A stretch of 64,000 nucleotides of DNA from assembly GCF_004348825.1 (NCBI RefSeq), contig NZ_SMJU01000001.1, forward strand, positions 1 through 64,000, written 5' to 3'. A model generated the notes under the pieces. It was not told the origin of the DNA. It made no database searches and saw only the letters and a list, made by a program, of their open reading frames with translations. The translations under genes were made by a program, and so were the position numbers. Of the stretch, positions 1-8,265 are shown piece by piece (position 1 is the first letter of the stretch; each line of letters opens with the position of its first letter). This stretch comes from Arundinibacter roseus. GTDB lineage: Bacteria; Bacteroidota; Bacteroidia; Cytophagales; Spirosomataceae.

Positions 1-510
1 ACCTACATTGGAAACAGAAACAATCATACTTATTTGTGCCTTGTAACAGATGCTTATTCCAAGAAAATTGTGGGTTATGATCTCTCTGACAGCTTGAATG
101 CAGGTGGTGCAGTAAGGGCTTTAAAAATGGCCTTGAAACAAAAGGGAACAAAAGAATCGTTAATTCATCATTCGGACCGAGGCTTACAATACTGCTGTGA
201 TGACTACCAGAAAGTACTTAAAAAACACAAAATAAGATGCAGTATGACAGAGTCTTATGATCCTTATGCTAACGCAGTGGCAGAAAGAGTAAATGGAATT
301 TTGAAAGATGAATTTATGCTCGAAGAATATCAGGTTGATTTGCAAACGATGAAAAAGCTTGTCAAGGATAGCATTGAAATCTATAATTCCATGCGCCCTC
401 ATTATTCTGGTTTTATGTTAACACCAGAGCAAATGCATCAGCAGAGTGAAATAAAAATACGCACTTATAAAAAAGAAAGCCGCTGCAAAAATAATGTTGC
501 AACGGCCTAA
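1..510 (+). CDS. IS3-family transposase (OrfB, DDE integrase core), 5'-truncated by window edge
   Basis: The reading frame is open from base 1 (T-Y-I-G-N-R) to the TAA at 508-510, so only the C-terminal part of the transposase is in the window. It has the rve/DDE core of IS3-family OrfB: HHSDRG holds the second catalytic Asp and AVAERVNGILKDE the catalytic Glu. The C-terminal YNSMRPHYSG...TPEQM block is typical of the family. The first catalytic Asp normally sits just before the TYI found at the window edge, so it should lie immediately outside. The enzyme would cut and join the ends of its own element. OrfA and the left end are not visible, so intactness cannot be judged. Confidence 0.93.
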   Translation, partial: TYIGNRNNHTYLCLVTDAYSKKIVGYDLSDSLNAGGAVRALKMALKQKGTKESLIHHSDRGLQYCCDDYQKVLKKHKIRCSMTESYDPYANAVAERVNGILKDEFMLEEYQVDLQTMKKLVKDSIEIYNSMRPHYSGFMLTPEQMHQQSEIKIRTYKKESRCKNNVATA

Positions 511-537
511 ACAATCTAAATTAAACTAATCTTAAAT

Positions 538-563
538 CTGTATCTCTATTTTAGGACTAGTCA
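538..563. repeat. Putative right terminal inverted repeat of the IS
   Basis: About 26 bp ending in CTAGTCA. Read inward from the outside it starts TGACTAGTCCTAAAATAGAG. The assignment rests on position (28 bp after the transposase stop) and the TGA-type tip. It cannot be paired with the left repeat here. Confidence 0.55.
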
Positions 564-585
564 TAAATAAAAATTTATGAATTGC

Positions 586-1653
586 TTATACTTTATAAGT
601 CCACCCAAATGTATCGGCCTCTTTGCCAGTACGCAAGTCAGAAAGAAAACGGCTTACCCGCGCCACAAACGAATTTTCTTCTAATTGTGGAAGAACATAC
701 TCTTCACCCTGATACCCAATGACAGAAAATGGCGAAACAACCACGGCTGTTCCGGCACCAAAAGCCGCTTCAAGGCGCCCTTCTTTAATGGCATCAATCA
801 CCTCCGTGATATTGACTTTCCGTTCTTCCACTACCATTCCCCAGTGGCGGGCAATCTCTACAATACTTTTACGAGTAATTCCATCAAGAATAGTATTCGA
901 AACAGCGGGAGTTACCAGCTTGCCATCAATTACAAACATGACATTCATCGTGCCCGACTCTTCTATAAATGTATGCTCTTTGGCATCTGTCCAGATCAAT
1001 TGGTCGTAGCCCTGCTGCTGAGCCAGTTTGGTAGGGTAAAGCGATGCGGCATAATTTCCGGCGCACTTGGCAGCGCCCACGCCACCTTCCGCTGCCCGAA
1101 TATACTCCGTTTCAACCTTTACCTTGGGTGGATTGGAATAGTAAGAACCTACAGGAGAGGTAAAAATTATGAAGTAGTAGGTTTCGGAAGGACGCACACC
1201 GAGGTACGGATCCGTTGCAAACATGTAGGGACGCACGTATAATGAGCAACCGGGCTGCGAAGGAACCCAGCCAGCATCAAGGCGAAGTAGCTCCGTAAGG
1301 CCGCCCATAAACAATTCTTCGGGCACTTCGGCCATGCACATGCGTTGTGCCGAATGATTAAACCGTTTCCAGTTGTCGTGGGGCCGGAAAAGCAGCACTT
1401 CGCCTTCGTCATTTTTGTAGGCCTTCATGCCTTCAAAAATCGCCTGTCCATAATGCAAAGCTGCCGTAACGGGGCTTAGTGAAAGATCACCATAAGGTAC
1501 CACGCGGGCATCCTGCCATTGGCCATCGCGATATTCGGCAATAAACATATGGTCGGAAATATTCCGGCCAAACACAAGGTTGTTAAAGTCAACCTCTTGC
1601 AAACGAGACTGTGTCGTTTGCTGAACCTCAATTTGCAACGTATCAGCTATCAT
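586..1653 (-). CDS. ilvE: Branched-chain amino acid aminotransferase
   Basis: A class IV PLP aminotransferase of 355 aa, the usual length for the long BCAT subgroup. It transfers amino groups between glutamate and the 2-oxo acids of Leu, Ile and Val in the cytoplasm. Visible marks are the N-terminal FGRNISDHMF segment, GQAIFEGMKAY, the PLP Lys at about residue 196 in GAAKCAGNYAAS, EESGTMNVMFV, and GAGTAVVVSP near the C-terminus. It is monocistronic or first of a pair with the upstream adenosyltransferase on the same strand. Its stop lies only 23 bp from the end of the IS, so no native terminator is visible. Confidence 0.95.
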   Translation of the reverse strand: MIADTLQIEVQQTTQSRLQEVDFNNLVFGRNISDHMFIAEYRDGQWQDARVVPYGDLSLSPVTAALHYGQAIFEGMKAYKNDEGEVLLFRPHDNWKRFNHSAQRMCMAEVPEELFMGGLTELLRLDAGWVPSQPGCSLYVRPYMFATDPYLGVRPSETYYFIIFTSPVGSYYSNPPKVKVETEYIRAAEGGVGAAKCAGNYAASLYPTKLAQQQGYDQLIWTDAKEHTFIEESGTMNVMFVIDGKLVTPAVSNTILDGITRKSIVEIARHWGMVVEERKVNITEVIDAIKEGRLEAAFGAGTAVVVSPFSVIGYQGEEYVLPQLEENSFVARVSRFLSDLRTGKEADTFGWTYKV

Positions 1654-1720
1654 AATTACTGGTGTTATTTCTGACTATTTCGATGGCCTGCCTATCCGAG
1701 TTATAAACGGTCGTGCAATT

Positions 1721-1740
1721 TAATCATATTTAATCATATT
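1721..1740. repeat. Tandem 10-bp duplication TAATCATATT x2
   Basis: Two exact adjacent copies of TAATCATATT lie in the 135-bp gap between the adenosyltransferase stop and the ilvE start. They may affect ilvE promoter spacing. No convincing TAnnTTTG box was found beside them. Confidence 0.6.
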
Positions 1741-1788
1741 TTGCCAAACCCTTAGTACAACAATTAATTCATTATTTTAAACTAAAAA

Positions 1789-2337
1789 TCAGATTCTGGG
1801 CTTCCATATAACCTCCTCTACGGCAAGCTCAACCGTCATTTTCCGGCATAGTACAAAAAGATAATCAGACAGACGATTGAGATATTTTATCAAAATTGCT
1901 TCAACGGGCTCATGCTCGTGCAGGTAAATGACGGCCCGTTCGGCCCGCCGGCAAACGGTGCGGGCTACATGTCCAAACGAAACGGAAGGATGCCCGCCCG
2001 GCAACACAAATGCCCGCAAGGGAGGCAAGTCAGCATCCATCTGATCCATTAGTTGTTCCAGCATTTCACTATCGCTTTCATGAAGATCTGGTAACTTACT
2101 GAAATTCAAATCATTTTCAGCAGCTAAATGTGATCCGATGGTAAAAAGCCGGTCCTGAATTTCTTTCAACTCCTCGCGTCGGTGGGCATTTACGGGTTGA
2201 TCGCGCAACAGGCCAATGCAGGCATTAAGTTCATCAACGGTACCGTAGGCCTCAATACGCATGTGTGCCTTGCTGAGGCGGGTTCCTCCCACAAGCGATG
2301 TACTGCCGGTGTCGCCGGTTTTAGTATATATTTTCAT
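1789..2337 (-). CDS. pduO: PduO-type ATP:cob(I)alamin adenosyltransferase
   Basis: 182 aa, the standard size for PduO/MMAB-type enzymes. The protein makes adenosylcobalamin from ATP and cob(I)alamin. The N-terminal KIYTKTGDTGSTSLVGG is the family's ATP-binding signature, followed by YGTVDELNACIGLLRD. The C-terminal part carries FVLPGGHPSVSFGHVARTVCRRAER and LNRLSDYLFVLCR, both typical of the trimeric helical-bundle fold. It is minus strand, upstream of ilvE, and diverges from the membrane protein at 2488. No cobalamin riboswitch could be recognised in the 150-bp leader, so its regulation is unknown. The symbol is a family name; cobO/btuR-type enzymes are a different fold. Confidence 0.93.
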   Translation of the reverse strand: MKIYTKTGDTGSTSLVGGTRLSKAHMRIEAYGTVDELNACIGLLRDQPVNAHRREELKEIQDRLFTIGSHLAAENDLNFSKLPDLHESDSEMLEQLMDQMDADLPPLRAFVLPGGHPSVSFGHVARTVCRRAERAVIYLHEHEPVEAILIKYLNRLSDYLFVLCRKMTVELAVEEVIWKPRI

Positions 2338-2487
2338 GAAAACTCTGGTTTAAATTCTTTAATTATTACAACAACCTTTTTGAGCGATATTAGGTTTTAG
2401 GAACCGTCCCCCCTAATTTTGCCCCCACTATTTTTAACCCATACAGGGCTGATATAGATTTAAAAATTATTTTTATTATAGTATTTC

Positions 2488-3006
2488 ATGAAAGTTACAA
2501 CATTTGCTATAAAAGTTTGGCGCTGGTTTTCGGTCGTTTTAGTGATCGGGGCCCTCGCCTGGACCTACTCTTTACTTCCTGACCTCGTGGCTGTGGGCTA
2601 CGCTGCCTCAGGAATGGCCGATCATTATGTAGAAAAAAGCACAATTTTCTACATCGTGATGGGTCTCATTATTTTCAACAATGTAGTCATAATGGCTACC
2701 GCGCGTCAGATTCCCAAAGTTCCGGCAATGATGATGCCCATACCAAACAGGGCTGCATGGGCGGCTAATCGGGATGTCCTCAACGAACATCTGACCAATT
2801 GGCTGCTGTGTTTGGTGGCAGCCATAAACACGATTCTTGCGCTTAGTTTATTTTCGCTCGCTACGGTAAACAGCTCGCAATATAAAAGCGATATTTTTGA
2901 TTTTGCCTGGCTGTTTTATCTGGGCTTTGGCATGTTGACAAGTATAGTGCTGGCATTGCCCATTCGACTCATGCGTGCACCTGCACCAGAAATCTCCCTG
3001 GATTAA
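2488..3006 (+). CDS. Four-helix integral membrane protein, DUF1648-like
   Basis: 172 aa with four hydrophobic segments at about 12-35, 48-68, 102-124 and 138-160, so an inner-membrane protein. The stretch LPDLVAVGYAASGMADHY recalls the LPDxIPxHFxxxGxPDxY region of DUF1648 membrane proteins, but in degenerate form. I do not recognise a specific function. It starts with ATG at the end of an AT-rich leader and ends 15 bp before queA on the same strand, so the two are probably co-transcribed. A TAATTTTG box at 2414-2421 could be its promoter -7 element. Confidence 0.75.
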   Translation: MKVTTFAIKVWRWFSVVLVIGALAWTYSLLPDLVAVGYAASGMADHYVEKSTIFYIVMGLIIFNNVVIMATARQIPKVPAMMMPIPNRAAWAANRDVLNEHLTNWLLCLVAAINTILALSLFSLATVNSSQYKSDIFDFAWLFYLGFGMLTSIVLALPIRLMRAPAPEISLD

Positions 3007-3021
3007 TTTCACGATCTTTGT

Positions 3022-4263
3022 ATGCAAGAGAACTGGCAATCACAAGCCGATGCACTGCTTTTAAGTGAATTCACGTACGATCTTCCTGATGAACGCATCG
3101 CACGGTATCCGGTTAGTCCCCGGCACGATTCCCGCCTGCTTATTTATGAGCAATCAAATATTGAACACACTCATTTTCATCAACTTACTAACTATCTACC
3201 TGCGCAAAGTCTGCTGGTTTTTAATGATACGCGGGTTATTCCGGCACGGGTATATTTTCAGAAATCAACCGGAGCTACCATTGAAGTTCTGCTCCTGAAT
3301 CCCGAAGCGCCTACGACAAATATCAATGAAGCGATGCTTGCAAAACAGGCTTCGGTATGGACCTGTATGATCGGAAATAAGAAAAGATGGAAACTTGCGG
3401 ATACCCTTTCAAAAATCTTAACGATCAATAATCAGTCTGTACTTCTTCGGGCCGCCTATGCAAACTATGAGCAGAATCAGGTGGAGCTATCCTGGGATAC
3501 AGACGCTACTTTTCTGGAAATTGTGCAGGCGCTAGGAGAAATTCCGCTGCCGCCTTACCTGAATCGAAACACCGAAGAGCGCGATTTGGATACGTATCAA
3601 ACCGTGTATGCGCGGCAGGAAGGTGCCGTGGCCGCACCTACCGCCGGCCTGCATTTTACGGAAACTGTTTTGAATCAGCTGGAAGCCAAAGGAATAAAGC
3701 GCTCGTTTCTTACCCTGCACGTCGGTGCTGGCACCTTTCAACCAATCAAGGTAGAAAACGTAATAAACCACTCCATGCACAGCGAGCAGATTGTTTTTAC
3801 GCGTGCATTTATTGAACAACTGCTGGTGCAAAACGGGCCGATTGTTGCCGTTGGCACAACGTCTATGCGTTCGCTGGAAAGTCTGTATTGGTTTGGAGTA
3901 AAGCTCTATCGCAAAGAATCAACAACATTTTGGATCGAAAAACTTTATCCATATTCTATTTCCGAATCAGATGCTCCTTCGCTTACACAGTCTTTGGAGG
4001 CGATTCTGGAACAAATGATGTTGGAAAACAAGGATGAAGTTACCGGCCAAACCGAGATTTTTATTTTTCCCGGCTATTCATTTAAAGTTTGCGATGGACT
4101 CATTACAAACTACCATCAGCCGGGCTCCACCCTCATTTTGCTGGTAGCTGCTTTTGTCGGTCAAAACTGGAAACAAATTTACGAAGCGGCCTATTTACAC
4201 GGCTATCGCTTTCTGAGCTACGGCGATTCGTCACTTTTATGGAGGAATCAGCGCTCCGTTTGA
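3022..4263 (+). CDS. queA: S-adenosylmethionine:tRNA ribosyltransferase-isomerase (queuosine synthesis)
   Basis: 413 aa, longer than the roughly 350 aa of E. coli QueA but usual for Bacteroidota. The enzyme moves the ribosyl part of SAM onto 7-aminomethyl-7-deazaguanine in tRNA to give epoxyqueuosine. Characteristic blocks are YDLPDERIARYPVSPRHDSR at the N-terminus, LLVFNDTRVIPARV, AAPTAGLHFT, LHVGAGTFQP, GTTSMRSLES and, near the C-terminus, GLITNYHQPGSTLI. The extra length is an insertion around residues 290-345, rich in acidic and aromatic residues. It lies 15 bp after the membrane-protein gene. A separate promoter is not evident. Confidence 0.96.
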   Translation: MQENWQSQADALLLSEFTYDLPDERIARYPVSPRHDSRLLIYEQSNIEHTHFHQLTNYLPAQSLLVFNDTRVIPARVYFQKSTGATIEVLLLNPEAPTTNINEAMLAKQASVWTCMIGNKKRWKLADTLSKILTINNQSVLLRAAYANYEQNQVELSWDTDATFLEIVQALGEIPLPPYLNRNTEERDLDTYQTVYARQEGAVAAPTAGLHFTETVLNQLEAKGIKRSFLTLHVGAGTFQPIKVENVINHSMHSEQIVFTRAFIEQLLVQNGPIVAVGTTSMRSLESLYWFGVKLYRKESTTFWIEKLYPYSISESDAPSLTQSLEAILEQMMLENKDEVTGQTEIFIFPGYSFKVCDGLITNYHQPGSTLILLVAAFVGQNWKQIYEAAYLHGYRFLSYGDSSLLWRNQRSV

Positions 4264-4323
4264 AAGGCAAAGTAAGTGGTTTAGAGCATATTCATTTTAC
4301 GGAAGAATTTCATTTTTCCAACG

Positions 4324-4331
4324 TATTTTTG
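4324..4331 (+). promoter_or_regulatory. Candidate Bacteroidota -7 box (TATTTTTG) for the DUF5009 gene
   Basis: TATTTTTG matches TAnnTTTG and lies 49 bp before the ATG at 4381, after the queA stop. No TTTG is present at the proper -33 spacing, so this is a half-match only. Confidence 0.3.
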
Positions 4332-4380
4332 TGTTGCTTCGGCCCAATGAATCTAAACCAACCCTTCCTTTCAAGCATTT

Positions 4381-5649
4381 ATGAACAACCGTTTACTATC
4401 TCTCGACGTACTCCGAGGGCTCACCATCATGATGATGACCATCGTGAACAACCCCGGCGACTGGGGGCATGTATACGGCCCACTGCTCCACGCCGAGTGG
4501 CACGGCCTGACGCCCACGGATCTGGTTTTTCCAACTTTTCTCTTCATTGTCGGCATCACTACCGTCCTGGCAACTCCCCAAAAAATACTCAATCAGGAAA
4601 CCTTGCAAAAACTCCTGACGCGCTTTCTACGGTTTTTTACCCTTGGGCTTTTCCTTAACTTTTTTTCAAAAATTCAACCAGGTAGCTTAGAAGGTACGTC
4701 GTTACTTTTAGTTCGGCTTGCCTTTACCGCACTCATCGTAGTTGCGCTATTCGGAAACTATAATCGTCGCTTACAACTTTTTGTAGCAGCAGGTATATTG
4801 GCTGTACTACTTGTACTGGCCTTTGGCAGCTTTGACGCCTACGCATCAGTACGGCTTCCGGGCGTTTTGCAGCGCATTGCGTTGGTTTATTTGGTGGTTT
4901 CATTACTTTATCTTTCCAGTTCGGTACAAACACAAGCCGTGGTTGGGGTGATCGTCCTGCTTCTATACTGGGCACTAATGGCTCTTATACCCGTGCCGGG
5001 AATAGGTGAATCCTCTTTTGAAAAGGGCGTAAATCTCGCGGCCTGGCTCGACAATCTGCTATTGCCCGGGCATTTATGGGCTACTTCAAAAACCTGGGAT
5101 CCGGAAGGAATTCTGAGCACACTACCGGCTATTGGCACAGGCATTGCCGGACTGCTTGCAGGCGCACTTCTTACGAGTACCCGAACACCTGCTCAAAAAA
5201 CGGTTGGACTACTCGCTGCCGGAATCGCAGGAATCTTGATTGGGGTTTTATGGGGAATAGTCTTTCCCATAAACAAGGCGCTTTGGACAAGTTCATATGT
5301 GCTCCTAGCGGCTGGAATTGCACTAGTTTTACTTGCTGTCCTGTACGCGGTGATTGACTGGAAAAATCAAAAAAGCCGGATCCTGCCATTTCTTGTCTTT
5401 GGTGTAAATCCAATGGTTGTATTTTTCTTCTCAGGCATTATTCCCCGAGTACTCAATGGCATTAAAGTACCTTCACCGGATACCCCTCAGGAGATCATTG
5501 GCCTGCAAAGTTATCTGTATGATTTTCAGATTGCACCTCATTTTTCAGATCCAAAAAATGCCTCACTTGCTGGCGCACTGATTTATCTGTTGATCTGGTT
5601 CGGGATTTTGTATTTTTTTTATCGTAAAAAACTAATTTTCAAAGTATAA
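4381..5649 (+). CDS. DUF5009 / HGSNAT-like membrane acyltransferase
   Basis: 422 aa polytopic membrane protein with about ten to eleven hydrophobic helices. The N-terminal LSLDVLRGLTIMMM, the GDWGHVYGPLLHAEWHG segment and PTDLVFPTFLFIVG are hallmarks of the DUF5009/DUF1624 family. That family is related to heparan-alpha-glucosaminide N-acetyltransferase, in which a lumenal/periplasmic His takes an acetyl group across the membrane; HAEWHG supplies candidate His residues. The substrate is probably a sugar or glycan in the envelope, but nothing here fixes it. The ATG at 4381 begins the conserved MNNRLLSLD start. An ATG at 4347 is out of frame. Confidence 0.85.
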   Translation: MNNRLLSLDVLRGLTIMMMTIVNNPGDWGHVYGPLLHAEWHGLTPTDLVFPTFLFIVGITTVLATPQKILNQETLQKLLTRFLRFFTLGLFLNFFSKIQPGSLEGTSLLLVRLAFTALIVVALFGNYNRRLQLFVAAGILAVLLVLAFGSFDAYASVRLPGVLQRIALVYLVVSLLYLSSSVQTQAVVGVIVLLLYWALMALIPVPGIGESSFEKGVNLAAWLDNLLLPGHLWATSKTWDPEGILSTLPAIGTGIAGLLAGALLTSTRTPAQKTVGLLAAGIAGILIGVLWGIVFPINKALWTSSYVLLAAGIALVLLAVLYAVIDWKNQKSRILPFLVFGVNPMVVFFFSGIIPRVLNGIKVPSPDTPQEIIGLQSYLYDFQIAPHFSDPKNASLAGALIYLLIWFGILYFFYRKKLIFKV

Positions 5650-5702
5650 GATCATTTTCCACTTTTCTCAATTTTATCATTTTCTGTAACACTAACTCAC
5701 GC

Positions 5703-6431
5703 ATGAAAAAAAGCTTACTCCTACTGTTTTTCTGGCTTCCAGGCTTATTTTGTTTTGGTCAGTCCTTGCCTCAGCGCAGCTTTGAGGGGACAATTATGGG
5801 CAAAATCCCTATTACACTTACCCTATCGGAAGACGGAGATGCGATCTTTGGCACCTTGATTTACAAGAAAAAAGGGATTCCAATTACGGTCATTGGTTCC
5901 AAATACGACGGCACCTATTTCCTGAAAGAACATATGCCAAACGGCGAAGTTACGGGTGTCTTTTCGATCTCTCCCAAAGGCACCGGCCTGGAAGGAATAT
6001 GGTCAGCACCAAAGCGCGACGCGAAAGAATTGAAAGTCAGCCTGAAACAAACATCCCGGAATACGGTGGCATCCAAACCTTTACCTGACCTTACAGGTAC
6101 TTATTACTATTCCTTTGGGGCCGAAGACGGCTCAGGCGAGTTGAAAGTCCAGCAGGCAGGACCCGGCAAACTAGTGATAGCGCTCAGCGCGGTGACGGGA
6201 GGGCCGTCGTTCCATATTGCGGACCTGGAAAAAACGACGATTAGTTTAAAAGGGAATAAGGCCATTTACGAAAATAAAGAGTTTGGCGCCTGCAAACTGC
6301 TCTTCACTTTCGGCAAAAATTCCGTGCAGATTGACTACCTCGACGATGCCTACGAATGTGGCTTCGGAGCACGCGCCTCTGCGGCGGGCAGTTATGTCAG
6401 AATCAAAGCCAGTAAACCTGATTTTTTGTAG
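5703..6431 (+). CDS. Secreted hypothetical protein with signal peptide
   Basis: 242 aa. The first 20 residues (KKSLLLLFFWLPGLFCFGQ) form a type I signal peptide with cleavage expected after FGQ, so the product is periplasmic or outer-membrane associated. The rest is beta-rich. It has two halves, about 22-115 and 120-240, each beginning with a LPxRSFEGT- or LPDLTGTY-like motif and suggesting two small barrel-like modules. Two Cys (in FGACKL and YECGFG) could form a disulfide. I do not recognise the family. It is 53 bp after the acyltransferase on the same strand and convergent with ndk. Confidence 0.75.
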   Translation: MKKSLLLLFFWLPGLFCFGQSLPQRSFEGTIMGKIPITLTLSEDGDAIFGTLIYKKKGIPITVIGSKYDGTYFLKEHMPNGEVTGVFSISPKGTGLEGIWSAPKRDAKELKVSLKQTSRNTVASKPLPDLTGTYYYSFGAEDGSGELKVQQAGPGKLVIALSAVTGGPSFHIADLEKTTISLKGNKAIYENKEFGACKLLFTFGKNSVQIDYLDDAYECGFGARASAAGSYVRIKASKPDFL

Positions 6432-6442
6432 AAATAAAATAC

Positions 6443-6484
6443 AAAAAAAAATGGCTCCCGATTCCTTGAAGGAAAAGGGAGCCA
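6443..6484 (-). terminator. Rho-independent terminator of ndk
   Basis: The arms TGGCTCCC (6452-6459) and GGGAGCCA (6477-6484) enclose a smaller TTCCTT/AAGGAA stem. On the minus strand the hairpin is followed by a run of T (A8 at 6443-6450 on plus). It lies just after the ndk stop. Confidence 0.85.
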
Positions 6485-6510
6485 CATGATTATTCCTGCC
6501 GATTGGCAAA

Positions 6511-6930
6511 TTAGAATTGCTCGGTGGCAGAAAAGAAGAAATTTCCTTCAATGGCAGCATTTTCGTCCGAGTCAGACCCGTGAATAGCATTAGCCTCAAT
6601 AGAACGGGCATAGAGCTTACGGATCGTGCCTTCTTCGGCATTGGCTGGATTGGTAGCACCAATCAGTGTACGAAAATCAGCTACAGCATTTTCTTTTTCC
6701 AGAATCATCGGCACAATAGGCCCCGACGACATGTACTTACAAAGATCTGCATAAAAAGGACGCTCCTTATGAACTTCATAAAACTGACCCGCCCGCTCAG
6801 GCGTAAGTACTGTTTTTTTCATGGAAACAATCCTGAATCCAGCCTCTTCGATCATTTTAATAATTGCACCTGAGTGACCGTCAGCAACGGCATCAGGTTT
6901 AATCATAGTAAAGGTTTTATTGCCTGACAT
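6511..6930 (-). CDS. ndk: Nucleoside diphosphate kinase
   Basis: 139 aa from the ATG at 6930, which gives the standard [15 protein letters not shown] start. An in-frame upstream ATG at 6993 would add 21 residues unlike any NDK and is rejected. The enzyme balances NTP and dNTP pools by phosphate transfer through a phospho-His. That residue is His117 in [16 protein letters not shown]. The conserved FTMIKPDAV strand, the substrate-binding ERPFYADL and GPIVPMILE are present. A TAATTTTG box on the minus strand at 6957-6964 lies 27 bp upstream and falls inside the rejected extension, which supports the shorter start. Confidence 0.96.
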   Translation of the reverse strand: MSGNKTFTMIKPDAVADGHSGAIIKMIEEAGFRIVSMKKTVLTPERAGQFYEVHKERPFYADLCKYMSSGPIVPMILEKENAVADFRTLIGATNPANAEEGTIRKLYARSIEANAIHGSDSDENAAIEGNFFFSATEQF

Positions 6931-6956
6931 ACAGTTCCAAAATTTTATTTTGGCCG

Positions 6957-6964
6957 CAAAATTA
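6957..6964 (-). promoter_or_regulatory. Candidate -7 box TAATTTTG for ndk
   Basis: Matches TAnnTTTG on the minus strand, 27 bp before the chosen ndk ATG. There is no clear TTTG at -33. Confidence 0.4.
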
Positions 6965-7016
6965 GCCAAGTTTCCCCATAAAACCGATAACACTCAACAA
7001 ATCTCAACAGTTTTGT

Positions 7017-7024
7017 TAATTTTG
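7017..7024 (+). promoter_or_regulatory. Candidate -7 box TAATTTTG for nrnA
   Basis: Plus-strand TAATTTTG in the divergent ndk/nrnA gap, 93 bp before the GTG at 7117. The -33 region lacks a clear TTTG. Confidence 0.35.
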
Positions 7025-7116
7025 TGCGCTAATCAGGAAACCTAAGCCAGGTGCAAGTTTTTATACAACGGATCTATCGGCAGGTAAATAGCCTCATTAA
7101 CTGACTACAAATAGCT

Positions 7117-8145
7117 GTGATTCAAGATCTGGAAGCCTTAAAAACTTTACTTTCTACTCCCCAAAAAATCGTGGTAACGATGCACCGGGATCCCGACGCT
7201 GATGCAATGGGATCTTCGCTGGGCTGGGCTCTCTACTTACAAAAGAAAGGGCATCAGGTAACGGTCATCAGTCCTACTGATATGGCCGCTAACTTGCAGT
7301 GGCTGCCCGAAGCTGATACCGTGTTGACTTATGAAGGTAATGCCGCCAAACCGCGCGAATGCCGGGTGCTGATTCAGGATGCAACGCTGATTTGCTGCCT
7401 GGATTTTTCTGCTTTGTCGCGTTTAAAAGAATTGGGCAAACTCGTCAAGGAAGCCTCAGCCGTAAAATTGCTCGTAGATCATCATCTCGAACCCGAAAAT
7501 TTTGCCGATTTGATGGTATGGAGCACCAAGGCTGCTGCAACGGCTCAGCTGATTTTTGAGCTGATTCGTGACTTAGGCGATTTGGAACTGATTGATGTGC
7601 CAATGGCCGAATGTTTGTACGCAGGCATTATGACTGACACAGGTTCATTTCGGCATGGCAGCACTACACCGGAAGTACACATGGCCGTTGCTCAACTCAT
7701 GCATACCGGCTTTGAAGTAAACAAGGTACATCGGATGATTTTTGATAATTCTCCGATTTTACGAATGAAACTTTTGGGGCATGTACTATGCAACAAATTG
7801 CAGGTTTTGCCTGAGTACCGCACTTCCTACATGACCCTAAGCGCTGCCGAACTCGAAAAGTATCATTCCGAAGCCGGCGACACCGACGGGATTGTCAACA
7901 ACGGGTTGCAGATAGAAAATGTGGTCATGACTGCTCTTTTCATTGAGCGAAAAGGCGAAGTCAAAATCTCGTTTCGCTCGTTTGGAAGCTTTTCAGTACG
8001 CGAACTCGCCAACGCACATTTTGATGGAGGCGGGCATTTTAATGCGTCCGGCGGGCGCTCCAGTCTTTCCCTGGAAGAAACCGTCGAGCATTTTTTAAAA
8101 CTGTTACCTTTTTATAAAACTCAGCTTTTAGCCGTAGAAAAGTAA
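7117..8145 (+). CDS. nrnA: DHH-family phosphoesterase, NrnA-like (nanoRNase / pAp phosphatase)
   Basis: 342 aa starting at GTG. An in-frame TGA at 7102 leaves no upstream ATG, and the first internal Met is already inside the motif MHRDPDADAMGSSLG, so GTG must be used. DHH motifs I-IV are visible: HRDPDADA, the Asp of CCLDFSALSR, LLVDHH, and GIMTDTGSF. The C-terminal DHHA1 domain carries GGGHFNASGGRSS. Family members degrade 2-5 nt RNAs and dephosphorylate pAp, using two metal ions in the cytoplasm. It stands alone between ndk and the FKBP genes. Confidence 0.92.
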   Translation: MIQDLEALKTLLSTPQKIVVTMHRDPDADAMGSSLGWALYLQKKGHQVTVISPTDMAANLQWLPEADTVLTYEGNAAKPRECRVLIQDATLICCLDFSALSRLKELGKLVKEASAVKLLVDHHLEPENFADLMVWSTKAAATAQLIFELIRDLGDLELIDVPMAECLYAGIMTDTGSFRHGSTTPEVHMAVAQLMHTGFEVNKVHRMIFDNSPILRMKLLGHVLCNKLQVLPEYRTSYMTLSAAELEKYHSEAGDTDGIVNNGLQIENVVMTALFIERKGEVKISFRSFGSFSVRELANAHFDGGGHFNASGGRSSLSLEETVEHFLKLLPFYKTQLLAVEK

Positions 8146-8265
8146 GTCTATTTTCTTACCTCAAAACATAAAAAAGCCGCAGGATACGTTATAAAAAGAA
8201 TTATTTAAGACAAAAATCAATCACGTAACTACGAACTACTCTAATTTATATTTAATCAAGAACCA

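Larger units (their letters stand above)
1..563 (+). mobile_element. Right portion of an IS3-family insertion sequence
   Basis: The transposase end is followed by about 50 bp of AT-rich sequence and then a terminus reading TGTATCTCTATTTTAGGA + CTAGTCA. On the complementary strand this begins TGACTAGTCC, a TGA-type end expected of IS3-family inverted repeats. The boundary at 563 is inferred from that terminal TCA. The left half and the target duplication partner lie outside the window. Confidence 0.75.

Noticed and set aside
685-1242. 185-codon frame antisense to ilvE
   Set aside because: No family resemblance and unlikely composition; ilvE in the other strand is complete and certain.
2338-2487. 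Cobalamin riboswitch before the adenosyltransferase
   Set aside because: The 150-bp gap has no recognisable B12 box and is too short for a full element.
6931-6993. 21-residue N-terminal extension of Ndk
   Set aside because: It covers a TAATTTTG promoter box and is not seen in the family.
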